A stretch of 64,000 nucleotides of DNA from Cloeon dipterum (taxonomy: Eukaryota > Arthropoda > Insecta > Ephemeroptera > Baetidae): the NCBI RefSeq assembly GCF_949628265.1, contig NC_088786.1, positions 11,842,001 to 11,906,000 of the forward strand. Direction: 5' to 3'. Below are positions 1 to 11,475 of the stretch, in pieces; the stretch's first letter is position 1; each line of letters begins with the position of its first letter. The notes beneath the pieces were generated by a model that worked only from the letters and a program-made list of their open reading frames with translations, did no database searches and was not told the DNA's origin. A program made the position numbers and the translations under genes.

Positions 1-854
1 AAGTTTATAAACTGCCTACGGGATGTACCATATTCATTGTAAAATCAATTAAGTAATTTATATTAGTTGAGAAATTTGTTAATATTAGGTTCGGAGCATA
101 AATTTGACTATATATAGTATCAATTTTTACGCTCTTCAGGGAGTATAATAGTGGGATTGAGTTAATCACCCTTGCAAAGCCTTTTTTTGGCAAAAAGCAT
201 AATTATGAAGCTACTTTGACCTCACAGACACAATTATATTATTACATACATGTTATTCTGGTTATTTCATTTTAGGTTGCGAAATTTAGTGGATTATGTT
301 AAAAAGCCACGCAAATCTACACAAGGTAAGAGAAAAAACAGGATTGGGGAAAAGGAAGTGTCAGGAGACAAAATTATTGAAATAATTTTTTTTTCTTTTA
401 TCGATTGTCGTGTTTATGGCAAGTCAATTCAAATTAATCGAGATCACATGAACATGGAAATTCTTAGATAAAATTTCAGATCAAGAAAACATCGCCTAAA
501 TTAATTTTCCCACAGCTATTAATTAAATAATTATTAAATTTCAATTATATATTTCTTATGTATATGACAGTGTCATGAACCAATTTTAAGATATAAGTCT
601 AGAATAATAATTATGGATATTGGTCAAATCCGGCGAAATCAGAGCGCAGAGAATCCGCGCGGCATGCAATAAAAGCGGCGCAGTGGCTTTCAATGTCAAT
701 GACATGCTCACATAAAATCACTCTCACTTGGCTGAGTTGATACCTTAGGACCTGTCCGGCAGGTTGGATCTTCTCTTACTTCGCTGGTGGACGGACACGC
801 AGGCGGAGGTTCACGCCGCTCAGTCAGTTTAGCTAATCGCGCCGAGCCGACGAG
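1..854. other. Intergenic region upstream of the chitin deacetylase
   Basis: No convincing gene is seen. The first 600 bases are AT-rich. A 50-nt block at 276-325 is flanked by an acceptor-like tract ending TTTTAG and a donor-like AAG|GTAAGAG, with one open frame across it, so it could be a small exon of a gene lying to the left; no product is recognised. From about 640 to 854 the sequence becomes more GC-rich and probably holds the promoter and 5' UTR of the deacetylase, but no clear TATA box is visible. Confidence 0.4.
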
Positions 855-3800
855 ATGCATGCCACGCTGCTTTCTCCGGCTTGCTACTTTAGCCTCTTCG
901 TCTTACTATTCGTCGCACACAACGTAAACTCGTTCGAAATCACCAAAAGTGAGTACTCTCTGATCATATTTGTTTAAATGTGACACACATTAATAACTAA
1001 ATATTTTTATTCCCGATTTTGCGTATTTTAATATTAATAATTATACTATAATATCCACCACATTCTGAAAATGTTTCGCTTGTATAAAGTAATTTTGCTG
1101 TTTGTTCGAGGAAAAAGGTTCATTTGTTTTGTAACGGAATCAAGTTTAAAAAAAACTAGGTTAACGCCTCAAGCCAGGAAGGGTTAGTCGCACAAAAAGA
1201 AGTCGCAGCAAGTTTTCGTTAAGAGATGTCGAGAGGAATGTCTTCACGGTATACTCCAAATATAATTGACAAAATATATACAATTAAAATGTGTGAAGAC
1301 CGCCTCTCTGATTTACAAATTATAATAAGTTGTGGCTGTATCATGGTGAAAATCGAAAATACATTAAAAAATACTATTTTAATCACGTGCGAGGATGAAA
1401 GTCTTTATTGCTGATAACCGTGAATTTTCTCGAATCAAAAGCTGCATATTAACCGTAGAAAGTGCAGAACGGAGAGCTAATCGCACAATGAAAAGTGGAA
1501 AATTATGAAGCTTTTCCTTTCAGTAAAGCGAGGTGTGGACTGCTTGGAGGATGGCCGCTTCTATCGAAATCCTGAAAGAAATATGAACCAAGCATGGACG
1601 AACCACGAGTGTTCCAAATACTACCTGTGCCTAGGTGAGTCTATCGAAATATGCTGGATCAAAACAGGGATATCAAATTCGATTTTGAAAAGGATTATAT
1701 GATTAGTGAGAAAGGAGAAAGAAAAGTATAAGTGCCTGCGGGAGCAATAAACTTTAAGTACTTGGCGCAAGTGAGAAGTAATCATGCTCCGAGAAGTGTA
1801 TAATAAAAGTTCATAACACAGAGGACGCAATGGCAATATAACAAAGGCGTAATTGCAGCATCGAAAAACTCGGCCACCGCAGAGCAAAACAATGCAGGCA
1901 TTGTAAAAATCAGTCACGTTTCACAGCAGAAACAAAATTTCTCGCCAAATCCGAATAATTAGCTGTGGCGGAGTACTTTCTTTCTCAACGAAAGGTTGTT
2001 TCCGAACGCACACAGCGTAAGAGGCGTGTGTCGTGAGGAAAAGTAGTTGATTTCGTTTTTTGATTTTTATCACTCTCCGCTATAATATTGGGTCGATTGA
2101 GAAACGCACACGAATGATCTCTTTCCCCAGACGAAGAGGTATTCGAGTTTCGCTGCTCGGAAGGGCTATTGTTCGACGTGACAAGACAAATCTGCGACTT
2201 CCGGGCAAAAGTGTCCGACTGTGACTTGCACGCGGCCGAACCGAGACCACCAAAGCCGCTGCTCGAGGCGGCCGGCTGTGGCAACGGACTCCTCGGCTGT
2301 GCAGACGCCACCTGCCTTCCCAGAGACCTTTTCTGCGACGGCACAGTCGACTGCATCGATTCTTCTGACGAGGGATGGTGCGGTAAGACACAAAAATTTA
2401 CTGTTCTAAGTAACACAAAAAAAATTTCCTTTTGGTTGATGAGCTACGTTTTTTTTATTTTAATGCTTCAAATTATAATACAGTTAATTATTGCAGCGAT
2501 TTTATTTAATGATCTCTGATAGACTCTTTGTTTGATTGAAATGTGAACCATCTGTAAATCAAATTTATTTCAACAATTTTCAAGAGTGGTTTAGGCCGGA
2601 CAAAGAAAGTTAGAGAGTTCACCTTTTAATTAATTCCCGCAGACGTCGAGAACGATCCAAACGCGGCTCCAGTGTGCAACACAGCCGCCTGTCGGTTACC
2701 AGAATGCTTCTGCTCTCGCGACGGAACCATTATTCCGGGATTCCTCGACCCAAAAGAAGTATTTATACTAACAATATATTGGACAAATTAAATTTCAATC
2801 CGAATTGTACAGACTCCGCAGATGCTGATTATCACCTTTGACGACGCTGTCAACCCAGACAACATGTTCATGTACACAGATATGCTGTTTCCGAAAAACA
2901 AGACCAATCCGAACGGTTGCCCCTGGCGCGCAACTTTCTTCCTCTCGCACGAGTACACGCACTATCAGCAGGTGCAGCAGCTGTGGAACCTTGGCCACGA
3001 GATCGCCGTGCACTCGATAACGTGAGAAACTTTTCAATGGCACCGTTTTCACAAGGGTTCCCATGATTTTTCGGAATAATTCAAAATCTTTCCTACGCAA
3101 TTTCTGTTGCAACCTTTTGGTCCAAATTAATGCATGACGCAAGCGATTGAGCAAAACTTCTACCATTTTAACTCGATTATCCCGGACGAGAAGATTGATT
3201 GTAGTTTGCATAACTTGAACCTGCCGCTCCATCAATCTTCTACAAAATGCGTTGTTATGAAAACTTGCATAATGTAGTAATGCTAATATAGCATTACTTG
3301 CTTCTATACGAAATTGCATGCAACCCTGAAAGTTGACAAAACAAAAGAATGAATAAAAACCTTTATCTAAAAAATTAAATTAAAATGTACTCTACGCGTC
3401 ACATACGAATTAATTTTAATCAAATTGAGACGAATTAAATTTCAGACACCGAGGCCCTGAGAATTGGTGGTCGCGAAATGCAACCATCGAGGACTGGTTT
3501 GACGAAATGGTGGGTCAGGCGAACGTGGTCAACAAATTCGGCGGGGTCAGACTGGAGGAGGTGAGAGGTCTGCGTTCTCCCTTCCTCAGGTCTGGTGGAA
3601 ACAGACAATTCGCCATGATGCGCGAGTTCGGCTTTTTGTATGACGCGTCACTCGTGGCGCCGATCTCCGATCCGCCCCTGTGGCCCTACACCCTCGACTA
3701 CAGGATCCCACACAGATGCTCAGGAAACAATCAAAACTGTCCTTCCAGGTCCTTCCCTGGGGTCTGGGAGATGGTCATAAACCAACTCCAGTATGAGGTG

Positions 3801-4420
3801 AGTGTTGCCGAGTGTGGAAATGAGCTCCAAATGAAAGGGTCGCATTATTTCAGGGCTATACATGCGGCATGGTGGACAGTTGCCCGCCAAACCTGAACGG
3901 CGAGGATATTTACAGAATGCTGCGGCATAACTTTTACAGACATTACAATACTAACAGGGCTCCGTTGGGACTCTATTTCCACTCGACTTGGTTCAAAAAA
4001 GAAGAGTACCTTCAAGCTTTCCAGGTGAATTGACCGTTTCTTAATAGTTTCAAAGGCTAATGTGCGGAACTCAGAGATTTTTGAGTGAGGTGACTGCCCA
4101 CCCTGAAGTGTGGGTGGTGACTAACAACCAAGCGATTCAGTGGATGAAGAAGCCAAGGCCTGTTTCTCAGCTTCTCAATTTCGCCGATTGGAAATGCGAC
4201 AGAAAAGTAGGCATTTTTTAACCCAATACCTCCACCTCCAGATAAAGCATTGTAAAACGTTTGATATTTTCAGTTTGACCCGGAAGAAATGGCGTGCAAT
4301 TTTCCAAAGAACTGCAGATTACAGTCTCGCCCGCATAAGTCTGAACGCTACCTCTACACGTGTGCTGAATGCCCAAAGCAGTATCCGTGGTTACGTAATG
4401 AGTTTGGAGTAGACTTTTAA
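855..4420 (+). CDS. Chitin deacetylase (CBM14 + LDLa + polysaccharide deacetylase)
   Basis: Secreted enzyme that removes acetyl groups from chitin in cuticle or tracheal matrix. Exons: 855-948, 1524-1634, 2131-2382, 2643-2758, 2813-3021, 3446-3797, 3854-4024, 4075-4206, 4274-4420; all phases agree and give 527 aa, the usual size for insect group I/II enzymes. A signal peptide covers about residues 1-26. A chitin-binding peritrophin domain (cysteines at about 38-99) and an LDL-receptor class A domain (about 118-152) follow. The deacetylase domain has the expected motifs: TFDDA (metal-binding Asp at about 201-202), H258-x3-H262, RSPF at about 304-307, DASLVAP, and GLYFHSTW near the end of exon 7. 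All catalytic motifs are intact, so it should be active. CBM14 plus LDLa places it with CDA1/2/3-type rather than CDA4/5-type enzymes; I cannot choose between CDA1, 2 and 3. Confidence 0.95.
3040..3325 (-). other. Antisense exon-like ORF inside deacetylase intron 5
   Basis: On the minus strand a typical acceptor (pyrimidine tract ending TTTCAG) sits just above 3325. A frame opens exactly there (G-C-M-Q-F-R-I-E-A) and stays open for about 95 codons through the intron, and on to 2795 across the opposite strand of exon 5. The intronic part reads like a helical-repeat protein, with many Leu, Arg and Lys residues and segments such as NLLVRDNRVKMVEVLLNRL. No family is recognised, no partner exon is seen nearby and no strong donor closes it. 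It may be a nested exon, a displaced exon copy or a chance frame. The boundary at 3040 is approximate. Confidence 0.3.
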
Positions 4421-5499
4421 TTTTAGCCAAAAGCTGAATGAATGAGACTAGTTTCGTTAGCTCTTATTTAAAATTTGGTTGGCCACTAAGAGATCAAAAT
4501 AAAACTATTTATTTTTAGCATTGCGCACGAGTAGTTATGTAACAAACATTTGATAGCAATCTTTGACCTCAACCTCTTAGTCACCTTTGCTCTGTTAATC
4601 AAATGCATGTAATAAAATCTGACCATATATTGTGCATATCCCTTAAACCGTGAAATACATTTTTGAGGGTAATGCTGCAAATCGTTGCGAAACGTCTGGA
4701 AAATATAAGCGATATTCTGAGATTGACCTTATAAATATTACCATATCAGAGTAGAAGGGAGATGGAAGTAGAGCACAAGCGCAGGAGAGAGGCAGAGGAA
4801 TATTCATTAAGAGTATAGGGACTTGGTGGTAGGGGCCAAAGTATTTCAGTAAATTGATTTTTAACTATATTTGTACCACGGAATTTGCTATTTGTGTGTG
4901 TAAGCGATTGATGCGACTTTTTTGGTTGTAATATTACATGTTGTGATTAAATTAGGAATACATAGATTCATTTAAACTATTTGTAGTTTTTTTCTCAACA
5001 TTTTGTATTATTTCCATATCTATTTACATGGTCTAACAATTTTACAACGGATCTTGTATTTTTAAGACACTACAAGACAAGTCTTGCATGTCACGTGAAC
5101 CATTTGCAGCTTCCAACTAAAACTGGTTAATAAACACTTGCAGTGATCAATGGGATTAAGTTCAAAATCGACTAACAAAGGCTGGATTTTTATGCTATCC
5201 AATGGCAAGTGATGCTAATATACTAAAAATTAGCGTTGACTTTTCATTTTTTCACTGTTTGTTCGATCACAACAAGAATAATAACAAAGGACCTTCAGGA
5301 CTTCAAATGGTATAAAGATTAACCAATCGTTCCCATGACTGCAATTGGGGGTTGTTTGAAAATAAATAATCGGCCCAATGACAGAAATTCCACCCCACAG
5401 TCTGACTGATGTTGCCGTTAAGTGACACTAAAAATGCGTCTTTGAGTGTAATGATAAGTTAAACAATGGCTTAGAAAGGACAACAAATAAGGTCAAACC
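4421..5499. other. Convergent 3' region between deacetylase and DLAT
   Basis: This region holds the two 3' UTRs, which face each other. No ORF, repeat or RNA gene is supported. No canonical AATAAA was found on the minus strand close to the DLAT stop, so its 3' end is not defined. Confidence 0.5.
4498..4503 (+). terminator. Poly(A) signal of the chitin deacetylase
   Basis: AATAAA lies 78 nt after the stop codon, the only canonical hexamer close to the end of this gene. Confidence 0.6.
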
Positions 5500-8231
5500 T
5501 TAGAGCAGCATTGAGGTGGGGTTTTCAAGGTAGCCCTTGAATGCTGCTAACCACTGTGCACCGACAGCACCGTCGACAGTCCTGTGGTCACAGCTCAAAG
5601 TAACACTCATATAGTCTGCCGAAGAGTAGCTGGAATCATTAAAATTTTGAGTAAATTTTACATACACAAACATCATCTTAATCAGCTCAGTTCTAATTTG
5701 TTGAGTCAAATTATTTTGAGATTTTATAGAAAAATCCTGTAATTACTACAAGTTACACCAAGACTTGACCACAAATCTTAAAACTCTTTAAAGCTTACCC
5801 AGATTGCGTGCTGCTGTCAGGAACAAGCCTTGCTTCTGTTGTGCCAACAGCTAAAATGCAAGACTGTGGAGGATTGATGATTGCACAGAAATTTTTGACT
5901 CCGAACATCCCCAAATTTGAGATGGAGATAGTGCCACCCTAGAAGTAATTATTTGTAATTATGGACGACTTTTGGACTGATATTATTTACCTGGAACTCA
6001 TGGGGCTGCAACTTTCCTTCTCTCGCTCTGCCGGCTAATTCTTTCACTTCCTTAGAAATTTCGACCAGGCCCTTTGTTTCCGCAGCGAAAACAATCGGGG
6101 TAATCAGACCCTTGTCAGTGCTGACCGCAACACTGACATCACAAGCCGTGTACCTGACAGAGTAATTATTATTTAACTTGGTTTTGAAAAATGTGTGGAA
6201 GTTTCTTACTGTCTTATCACTGAATCCAGCCAAGAAGAGTTTGCCTCAGGAACCTTTTTGCACGCCAAGGCAGTCGCTTTAATGATGAAGTCGTTAACAC
6301 TTAATTTCACGCCTTCGCCCTTGAGTTGATCGTTGAACTGCTTCCGAAGAGACAATATTTTGCCTACATTGATGTCTACGCTCAGGTAGTAATGTGGAAT
6401 AGTCTGTTTTGACTGCAGCAATCGCTTCGCAATAACGCCTAGAAAGTTATAACAAAATTGTTGGTAAAAATAATTTCGCAGGTTTCAAAAGATACATATC
6501 ATGCAAATAGAAGTAAAATTAAAACTCTGAACGTGAATTGTCACACAACATCAAAGCCAAAATCTACACGATTGTTTTTTGCAAAACATCTTTGATATTC
6601 ATTTAAATAATTACAAATTATTTTATGAACACACAGCTTAATTTAGGTGTTAATTATAATTTTTTTTTAATGGTTGGAGTTTTTAACCAAACAACAATAT
6701 TTTTACTTATTTTCTTAAAAAATGTCACATATGTTCAATTTAATAAATGTATTGAGCAACGATAAATTAATGGAGCAAAATACTTAAGCAAAAAAAAGTG
6801 TGCATACCTCGAATATTCGACACAGGAATATCGACAAACGGAGCGCCAGCAGACACTGGAGCAGCAGCATATGATGGCGCTGCAGCTGATGCCCGGTCAA
6901 GATCAGCAACCGTGACTGAACCAAAGACTCCAGAACCTTGTCCTATTGACTGAGTTAAAAAGAAATTAGGAATAAAACACATTAATTAACTTGAATATTA
7001 CGTTGATGTCAAGTCCCCTTTCAAGAGCGAGTCGTTGAGCCAGAGGGCTAGCGAACACTTTGCCTGTGGCAGCAACGGCGGCTGCAACTGGAGCCGCAGA
7101 GATAGGCGCTGCGCTTGGAGGCGGTGGTGGTGGAGGAGCGGCAGCGACAGGGGCCGCAGCGGCTGCAGGAGGTGCGGCACGAACGGCAGAGCCGTCGTCA
7201 ACAAAGTCTTTGAAGGCGGCCACGTCGTCTTGCGACTCAACGATGATGCAAACCAGCTGGAAAAATTTTATTGCTAGAGAATTTAACAAGCAGTTGTTGA
7301 ACATTTTGTACTTTGCCAATGGGAACGTCTTTAGTGCCGCCGGGAATAAGAATTTTGGCAAGATAGCCCTCCTCAGGGGTTTCGAAGCCCATGGTTGCCT
7401 TGTCTGTTTCAATTTCGGCAAGCAGGTCACCCTCGTTCAGCTGGTCTCCTGTGGGACAAACTCAAGATGTTAACACTGGATGAAAATAGACCAGCAGTTT
7501 AAAGACGACCTTCTTTCTTTTCCCAGCTAATGATGGTACCCGATTCCATGGTTGGCGAAAGGGCCGGCAGCAAAACCTTTTTGTGGCTTGGCAGGTTTCC
7601 TGAGCTGAAGAACCTGACACATCTAGCCTGCTCCAAATATTGCAAAACGGGTCTTTGAAACTGGCGTGGGCTGAAAAATTGAGGACATGCGTTTATGTAC
7701 GAGTTACATGATCGAAAAGGAAATAAATTTTAACATCAAAATCGATGAGTATATATTATGTAAAATGCATCATACAACTATAGCTTAAAAATATTAGCAG
7801 ACACAAATGATTAAAATCACAAATTAACCTTTCTCCTACTTGCACTTAAACAGCAAATTAAAGCATCGTATCAAGCGTTAAAATTTGAATCAAATACACA
7901 AAGTCAAACGTCAGCGGAATATTTTATATTTTCGTTTTTCTGTGGGTAATATTTATGAAGTCATATATATAAAAATTTACAAAAACAAGATCAGGAATCC
8001 AGAAATTTTGAAAAGTTTTGATCTAATTTAATAGCAATTTAATTTTAAATAACGTCATCGAAACGACCTAAAAATGCTTCACAATCAGTTGCAAAAATAA
8101 GTGGCTCACCAATTTTGTAGGCGCTGTTTGGCCACTTGAGTGACACAACACCGGACAGTATTTCCTTGAAAGAATCTCTTTGCGGACAATTTCGCCAATT
8201 CGTGCCGCAACTCACACGTCGTTCGCAGCAT
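5500..8231 (-). CDS. DLAT: Dihydrolipoamide acetyltransferase, pyruvate dehydrogenase E2
   Basis: Mitochondrial matrix core subunit of pyruvate dehydrogenase; it moves the acetyl group from the lipoyl arm to CoA. Minus-strand exons in order: 8231-8110, 7670-7510, 7448-7312, 7256-7002, 6949-6808, 6438-6210, 6153-5991, 5938-5799, 5629-5500; phases agree and give 492 aa. Residues 1 to about 65 are Arg-rich with few acidic residues, as in a transit peptide. One lipoyl domain follows (about 70-150) with the modified lysine in ETDKA (K111). Next come an Ala/Pro linker, a peripheral-subunit-binding domain starting [12 protein letters not shown] (about 206-245), and the catalytic domain ending in [12 protein letters not shown] (catalytic H465 and D469). 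A single lipoyl domain matches insect DLAT rather than the two of mammals. [10 protein letters not shown] favours pyruvate over branched-chain or oxoglutarate E2. Confidence 0.97.
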
Positions 8232-8849
8232 TTTGCTGATGTAAAGTGACCTAAAATTTAAAAACTGACAACTTTTTCGGTGTAAAAGATGTCCTTCAGC
8301 TTCAGGTCACCGATGGTCTGCAGTCTGCAACACTGTTGCCAACTGCGCGAAATTACATTCCCGAAAACTGATGTTTCAACTTGTTTGTTTGGCACAATCT
8401 CTTTCCTCCCTGCACCCTCTTTTCTCTGTCCAATAAGAATTAGGCAGCATGCGGCAGCAGGGGCAAGGTCCAGCGGATGGCGGGCAGCGGCCAATGGTTC
8501 AGATTTATGAATGTATGCATGTACATATTCCCATTTCGTACATGGTTCCCTCTTTGCTGACTGTCAATAATGTAATAATTATTATTAACAATTATTATTT
8601 TGTTAGATGTCTATACCCTATGCCACTAACTATATATCATATGTACACAGTCAAAAGCATCGGTGTTTTGCATGCACGTCCCAGCTCCCAGCATCGTTGG
8701 TTTCAAGCAGAAGGACTCTGAATTTCTGTAGACCATGCGCTGACAGTGAGGCAGTTTCCACGTATGTATTAATTTTTTTTAATCGAGGGTTAATACACGG
8801 AAAGATAATGTTTTAATAATAGTTTTTTATTTCGAAAATAATAACAATT
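8232..8849. other. Gap between DLAT 5' end and the hydrolase cluster
   Basis: The segment holds the presumed DLAT promoter at its left side and the 3' end of the last hydrolase exon at its right. Short frames on both strands show no splice context or family resemblance, so no gene is called. Confidence 0.4.
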
Positions 8850-9691
8850 TTACGCAATATCATCACAAAAAATATCCTTAACAATATCTACAACATTTTC
8901 AGGCGTGTTTAAATGTGTATGGTGGGTTCCATCAACTTCAAAGTATTGCATTGCCTTAGCAACTTTTTTCAGTACTTCTATTGTCTGTTTATAGTGGGAT
9001 TTTTTCTCGTAGTACATTCCTCCTTTGGCTTTGATATTGTACACCTCACAACGAATCCGTGAAGCCAGCTCAATGAGATACTCATGTGGAAGATTGTGTA
9101 AAAATGTGACCTTAAGTCTGACATCTCTTCGTAGCCCAATCAGACCTGGCTTGCTCTTAGATTGGTAAGCACCACGTTCCATGAGAATGCGAGACGACTC
9201 GACCGATATGGACTTTTTAGAACCTTCGTGTTGGCGCTTAGCGAAGTCCTCCAAAGTGGACTCAGGAGGCTCCCTTGTGTTCTGAATGGTTTCTATATAT
9301 TTGTCGATATAATTTCCTCCATTCTTTGCGTAAAACTCAGCGGTCATTTCAAAAGGCCGGAGGATATCTAGTCCCACAAGTTTGTTTACTTCTTTTGGAT
9401 AAATCGCGGAGTAGATAAAAGCGTAGGTGCTGCCCATTGAATGGCACAAAAAGGACACTTTCTGCCAGCCAAAGTGCTTGATAATTCTTCTCAGGCTTAC
9501 TATATCTTCAGTTAGGTGGTGTGGTATACCAGCAGGATAGTGTGATGACAGTCCGTGGCCAGGGAGGTCCAACGAGAGCAGAGAGAAGTTGGAAGGCATG
9601 AGTTTCATGAGAGGGTCGAAGCTGTTCGCGTTGTCTAGCCAGCCATGCATAGCCAGTACAGGTTGCTTGTTTTTCGGGCCCCACCATTTAC
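8850..9691 (-). CDS. Serine-hydrolase-like terminal exon, third (distal) paralogue
   Basis: Alpha/beta hydrolase of the SERHL/kraken type, substrate unknown. The exon starts behind an acceptor (TTCACTCTAG) in phase 1, giving GKWWGP, and runs 280 codons to TAA. Visible features are the oxyanion loop HGWLDN, DLPGHG, the nucleophile elbow CHSMG and the terminal GTHHTHLN histidine motif. The elbow has Cys in place of the usual first Gly of GxSxG (at 9432-9446); Ser and His remain. An ATG at 9725 would allow an unspliced start, but it reads through the acceptor tract, so I prefer splicing from an upstream exon. No intact 5' exon is found locally; a possible one ending at the donor at 9941 (phase-compatible, residues DPAQSG) lacks an ATG. 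It may be spliced from the exons at 12425-12674, or the 5' end may be lost. Confidence 0.85.
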
Positions 9692-10245
9692 CTAGAGTGA
9701 ATACAAGCCTAATAATTTGGAGCATAGAACACTTTTTAGTGAAGAATATTTGGGGGGTAGGAGGTGGAAATTAAACCTTGCGGGATTTTCAACGAATTCT
9801 TCTGTTTATAAACGTCAGTCACTTGGCGACTTAGTCTAACAGTTTACAAGGACCTTTAAACAAAATTGATACACGACTTAGAATTGACAATTTAAAGAGA
9901 TTTGTCTTGAAGAACAATTTAAAATTAGAAAAGAATTTACCCGATTGAGCCGGGTCCTTCACAATTAAACGCTCGGAACTCTTAAGATGCGACTTGTTGG
10001 CTCGTGTGTCCGGCGAAAACTAATTTAAATTAAAAATCTCTCTCTCTGTTGCATTAACGAATTTCTAACAATCATGAATAACAATACCCTAGGCTAAAAA
10101 TGAAAAAGGAATGGGAGCTCGGCTCCGCAACCACTACAAATATTTAAAAAAAAAATACTTGAAAATATAATATAAATTTATACTAGTATTGAAAGTTAAA
10201 GAGGTAGAAACAAAAAAATCTTAACAGAGGCAAGAAAAACAGTAA
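9692..10245. other. Spacer between hydrolase paralogues
   Basis: Apart from the relic first exon at 10058-10075 and a possible exon ending at donor 9941-9939 on the minus strand, nothing is supported. No segment like the conserved PVPWGHIAG coding block of the intact gene is present. Confidence 0.4.
10058..10075 (-). pseudogene. Relic copy of the hydrolase first exon
   Basis: The 18 nt here read ATG ATT GTT AGA AAT TCG. They match the 18-nt first coding exon at 12657-12674 (ATG ATT GTT AGA CAT TTG) except at two bases, and the two bases upstream also match. In the intact gene the exon is followed by donor GTAAGT; here the same place reads TTAATG, so the donor is lost and the frame ends after ten more codons. 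Location upstream of the 8850-9691 paralogue fits a duplication that carried the whole gene, followed by decay of the 5' end. Confidence 0.5.
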
Positions 10246-11084
10246 CTAGATAGTTTTCAAAAAATTGCCCACTATTGGCGCAACATTTTCTGGATTATTC
10301 AAATGTCCATGATGTGTGCCCTCGACTTCATGGTACTCAAAATATTTGGAATTTTTCTTGATGATTTCTACGATTTCATCCACTTTTCTCTTGTCTTCGT
10401 AGTATTTAGCTCCTTTAAATTTGATGTACAAAACCTCACATCTGAGACGACTAGCCATTTCTCTTATGTGCTCCTGAGGTAGGCGAGAGTGCACGGATAC
10501 CATTTGTCGAATATCTCTGCGGAAACCAAAATAGCCTTCCTTCTTTGCTGACTTGTATGCACCTCTCTGAAGTAATAGTTTTGTCGATTCTATTGTCATG
10601 GAATCCATTGAACCTTTCTTCTGTCTTTCGACAATTACGTCCCAGGTGTATTCAGGACGATAATCAGGATTTTCCATGAATTTTAGGAATCTATCAATTT
10701 CGAGGCCTGACTGGCGAACAAATTTGTCATTATCATTCGCGGTGATCTTGATATTGTCGAAACCAATGTACTTATTCACTTCATTGGGAAAGAGTGATGA
10801 GTATACAAATGAGTAAATGCTTCCAAGCGAGTGACCCATCAGGTTTAACTTTTCTTTCCATTGGAAGTGCTTGACTACTCTTCGCAATGCCACGATATCT
10901 TCAGTGGAGTGGTGGAAAATTCCGACTGGGTACATAGAGGAAAGGCCGTGTCCAGGAAGGTCGATGGCTAAAATAGGCAGGTTGGCGGGGAGCATCGCGA
11001 TGAGGGGGTCGAAGGTGTTCGAGTTGTCCAGCCAACCGTGGATGGCGAGCACTGGCTGGCGGTCGCGTGGACCCCACCATTTTC
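10246..11084 (-). CDS. Serine-hydrolase-like terminal exon, second (middle) paralogue
   Basis: Alpha/beta hydrolase of the SERHL/kraken type. The exon starts at 11084 behind an acceptor (TTGTGCGCAG) in phase 1 (G|GA AAA TGG) and runs 279 codons to a stop at 10246. It keeps HGWLDN, DLPGHG, an orthodox nucleophile elbow GHSLG and the GTHHGHLN histidine motif, so it appears catalytically competent. There is no ATG between the acceptor and the catalytic core, and the 391 bp up to the next paralogue contains no first exon or PVPWGH-like block. The exon therefore needs an upstream exon; the phase fits the donor at 12425. It could be an alternative terminal exon of the gene at 11476-12674. Confidence 0.88.
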
Positions 11085-11475
11085 CTGCGCACAAGGCAAA
11101 TTAACTCTCTTTAATCAATTAACATACTAATGATAAAATAGATTAGGCATCAAATTTGCTCTTGTTTGCTGGTGTCCCACTTTTGTTGCTAAACAGCACA
11201 AGTTTCGCAACACGCAACTTAAATATCATTCCCAAGCGTTATCTTTTATAACGAAAAAAGCTCAGCCATTCAAATCAATTTATTATAGTTTTGAAATATT
11301 AAACAGATAATACACCTCTATCTTTCACTGTGCGCGCGTGAAACTCTGAGAACATTCTTTGTCAAGCACCAAAACTACGGCCTTTTGTAAATTGCCTTTG
11401 TAATTAATAAGTTTTTAACTAGACTTCAGACAGTCAACCACAATTATCCTTAAAATATTCTTCAAATAATCGACC
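11085..11475. other. Spacer between middle and intact hydrolase paralogues
   Basis: I searched the minus strand for an ATG-bearing first exon, a PVPWGH-like block and strong donors and found none. The region is AT-rich and otherwise featureless. Confidence 0.45.

Noticed and set aside
1985-2416. Several long frames on both strands over deacetylase exon 3
   Set aside because: These are shadows of the real exon; the true frame carries the LDLa cysteine pattern.
7035-7473. Plus-strand Gly/Ala-rich frames of 80 and 137 codons
   Set aside because: They are antisense to the DLAT lipoyl domain and its Ala/Pro linker.
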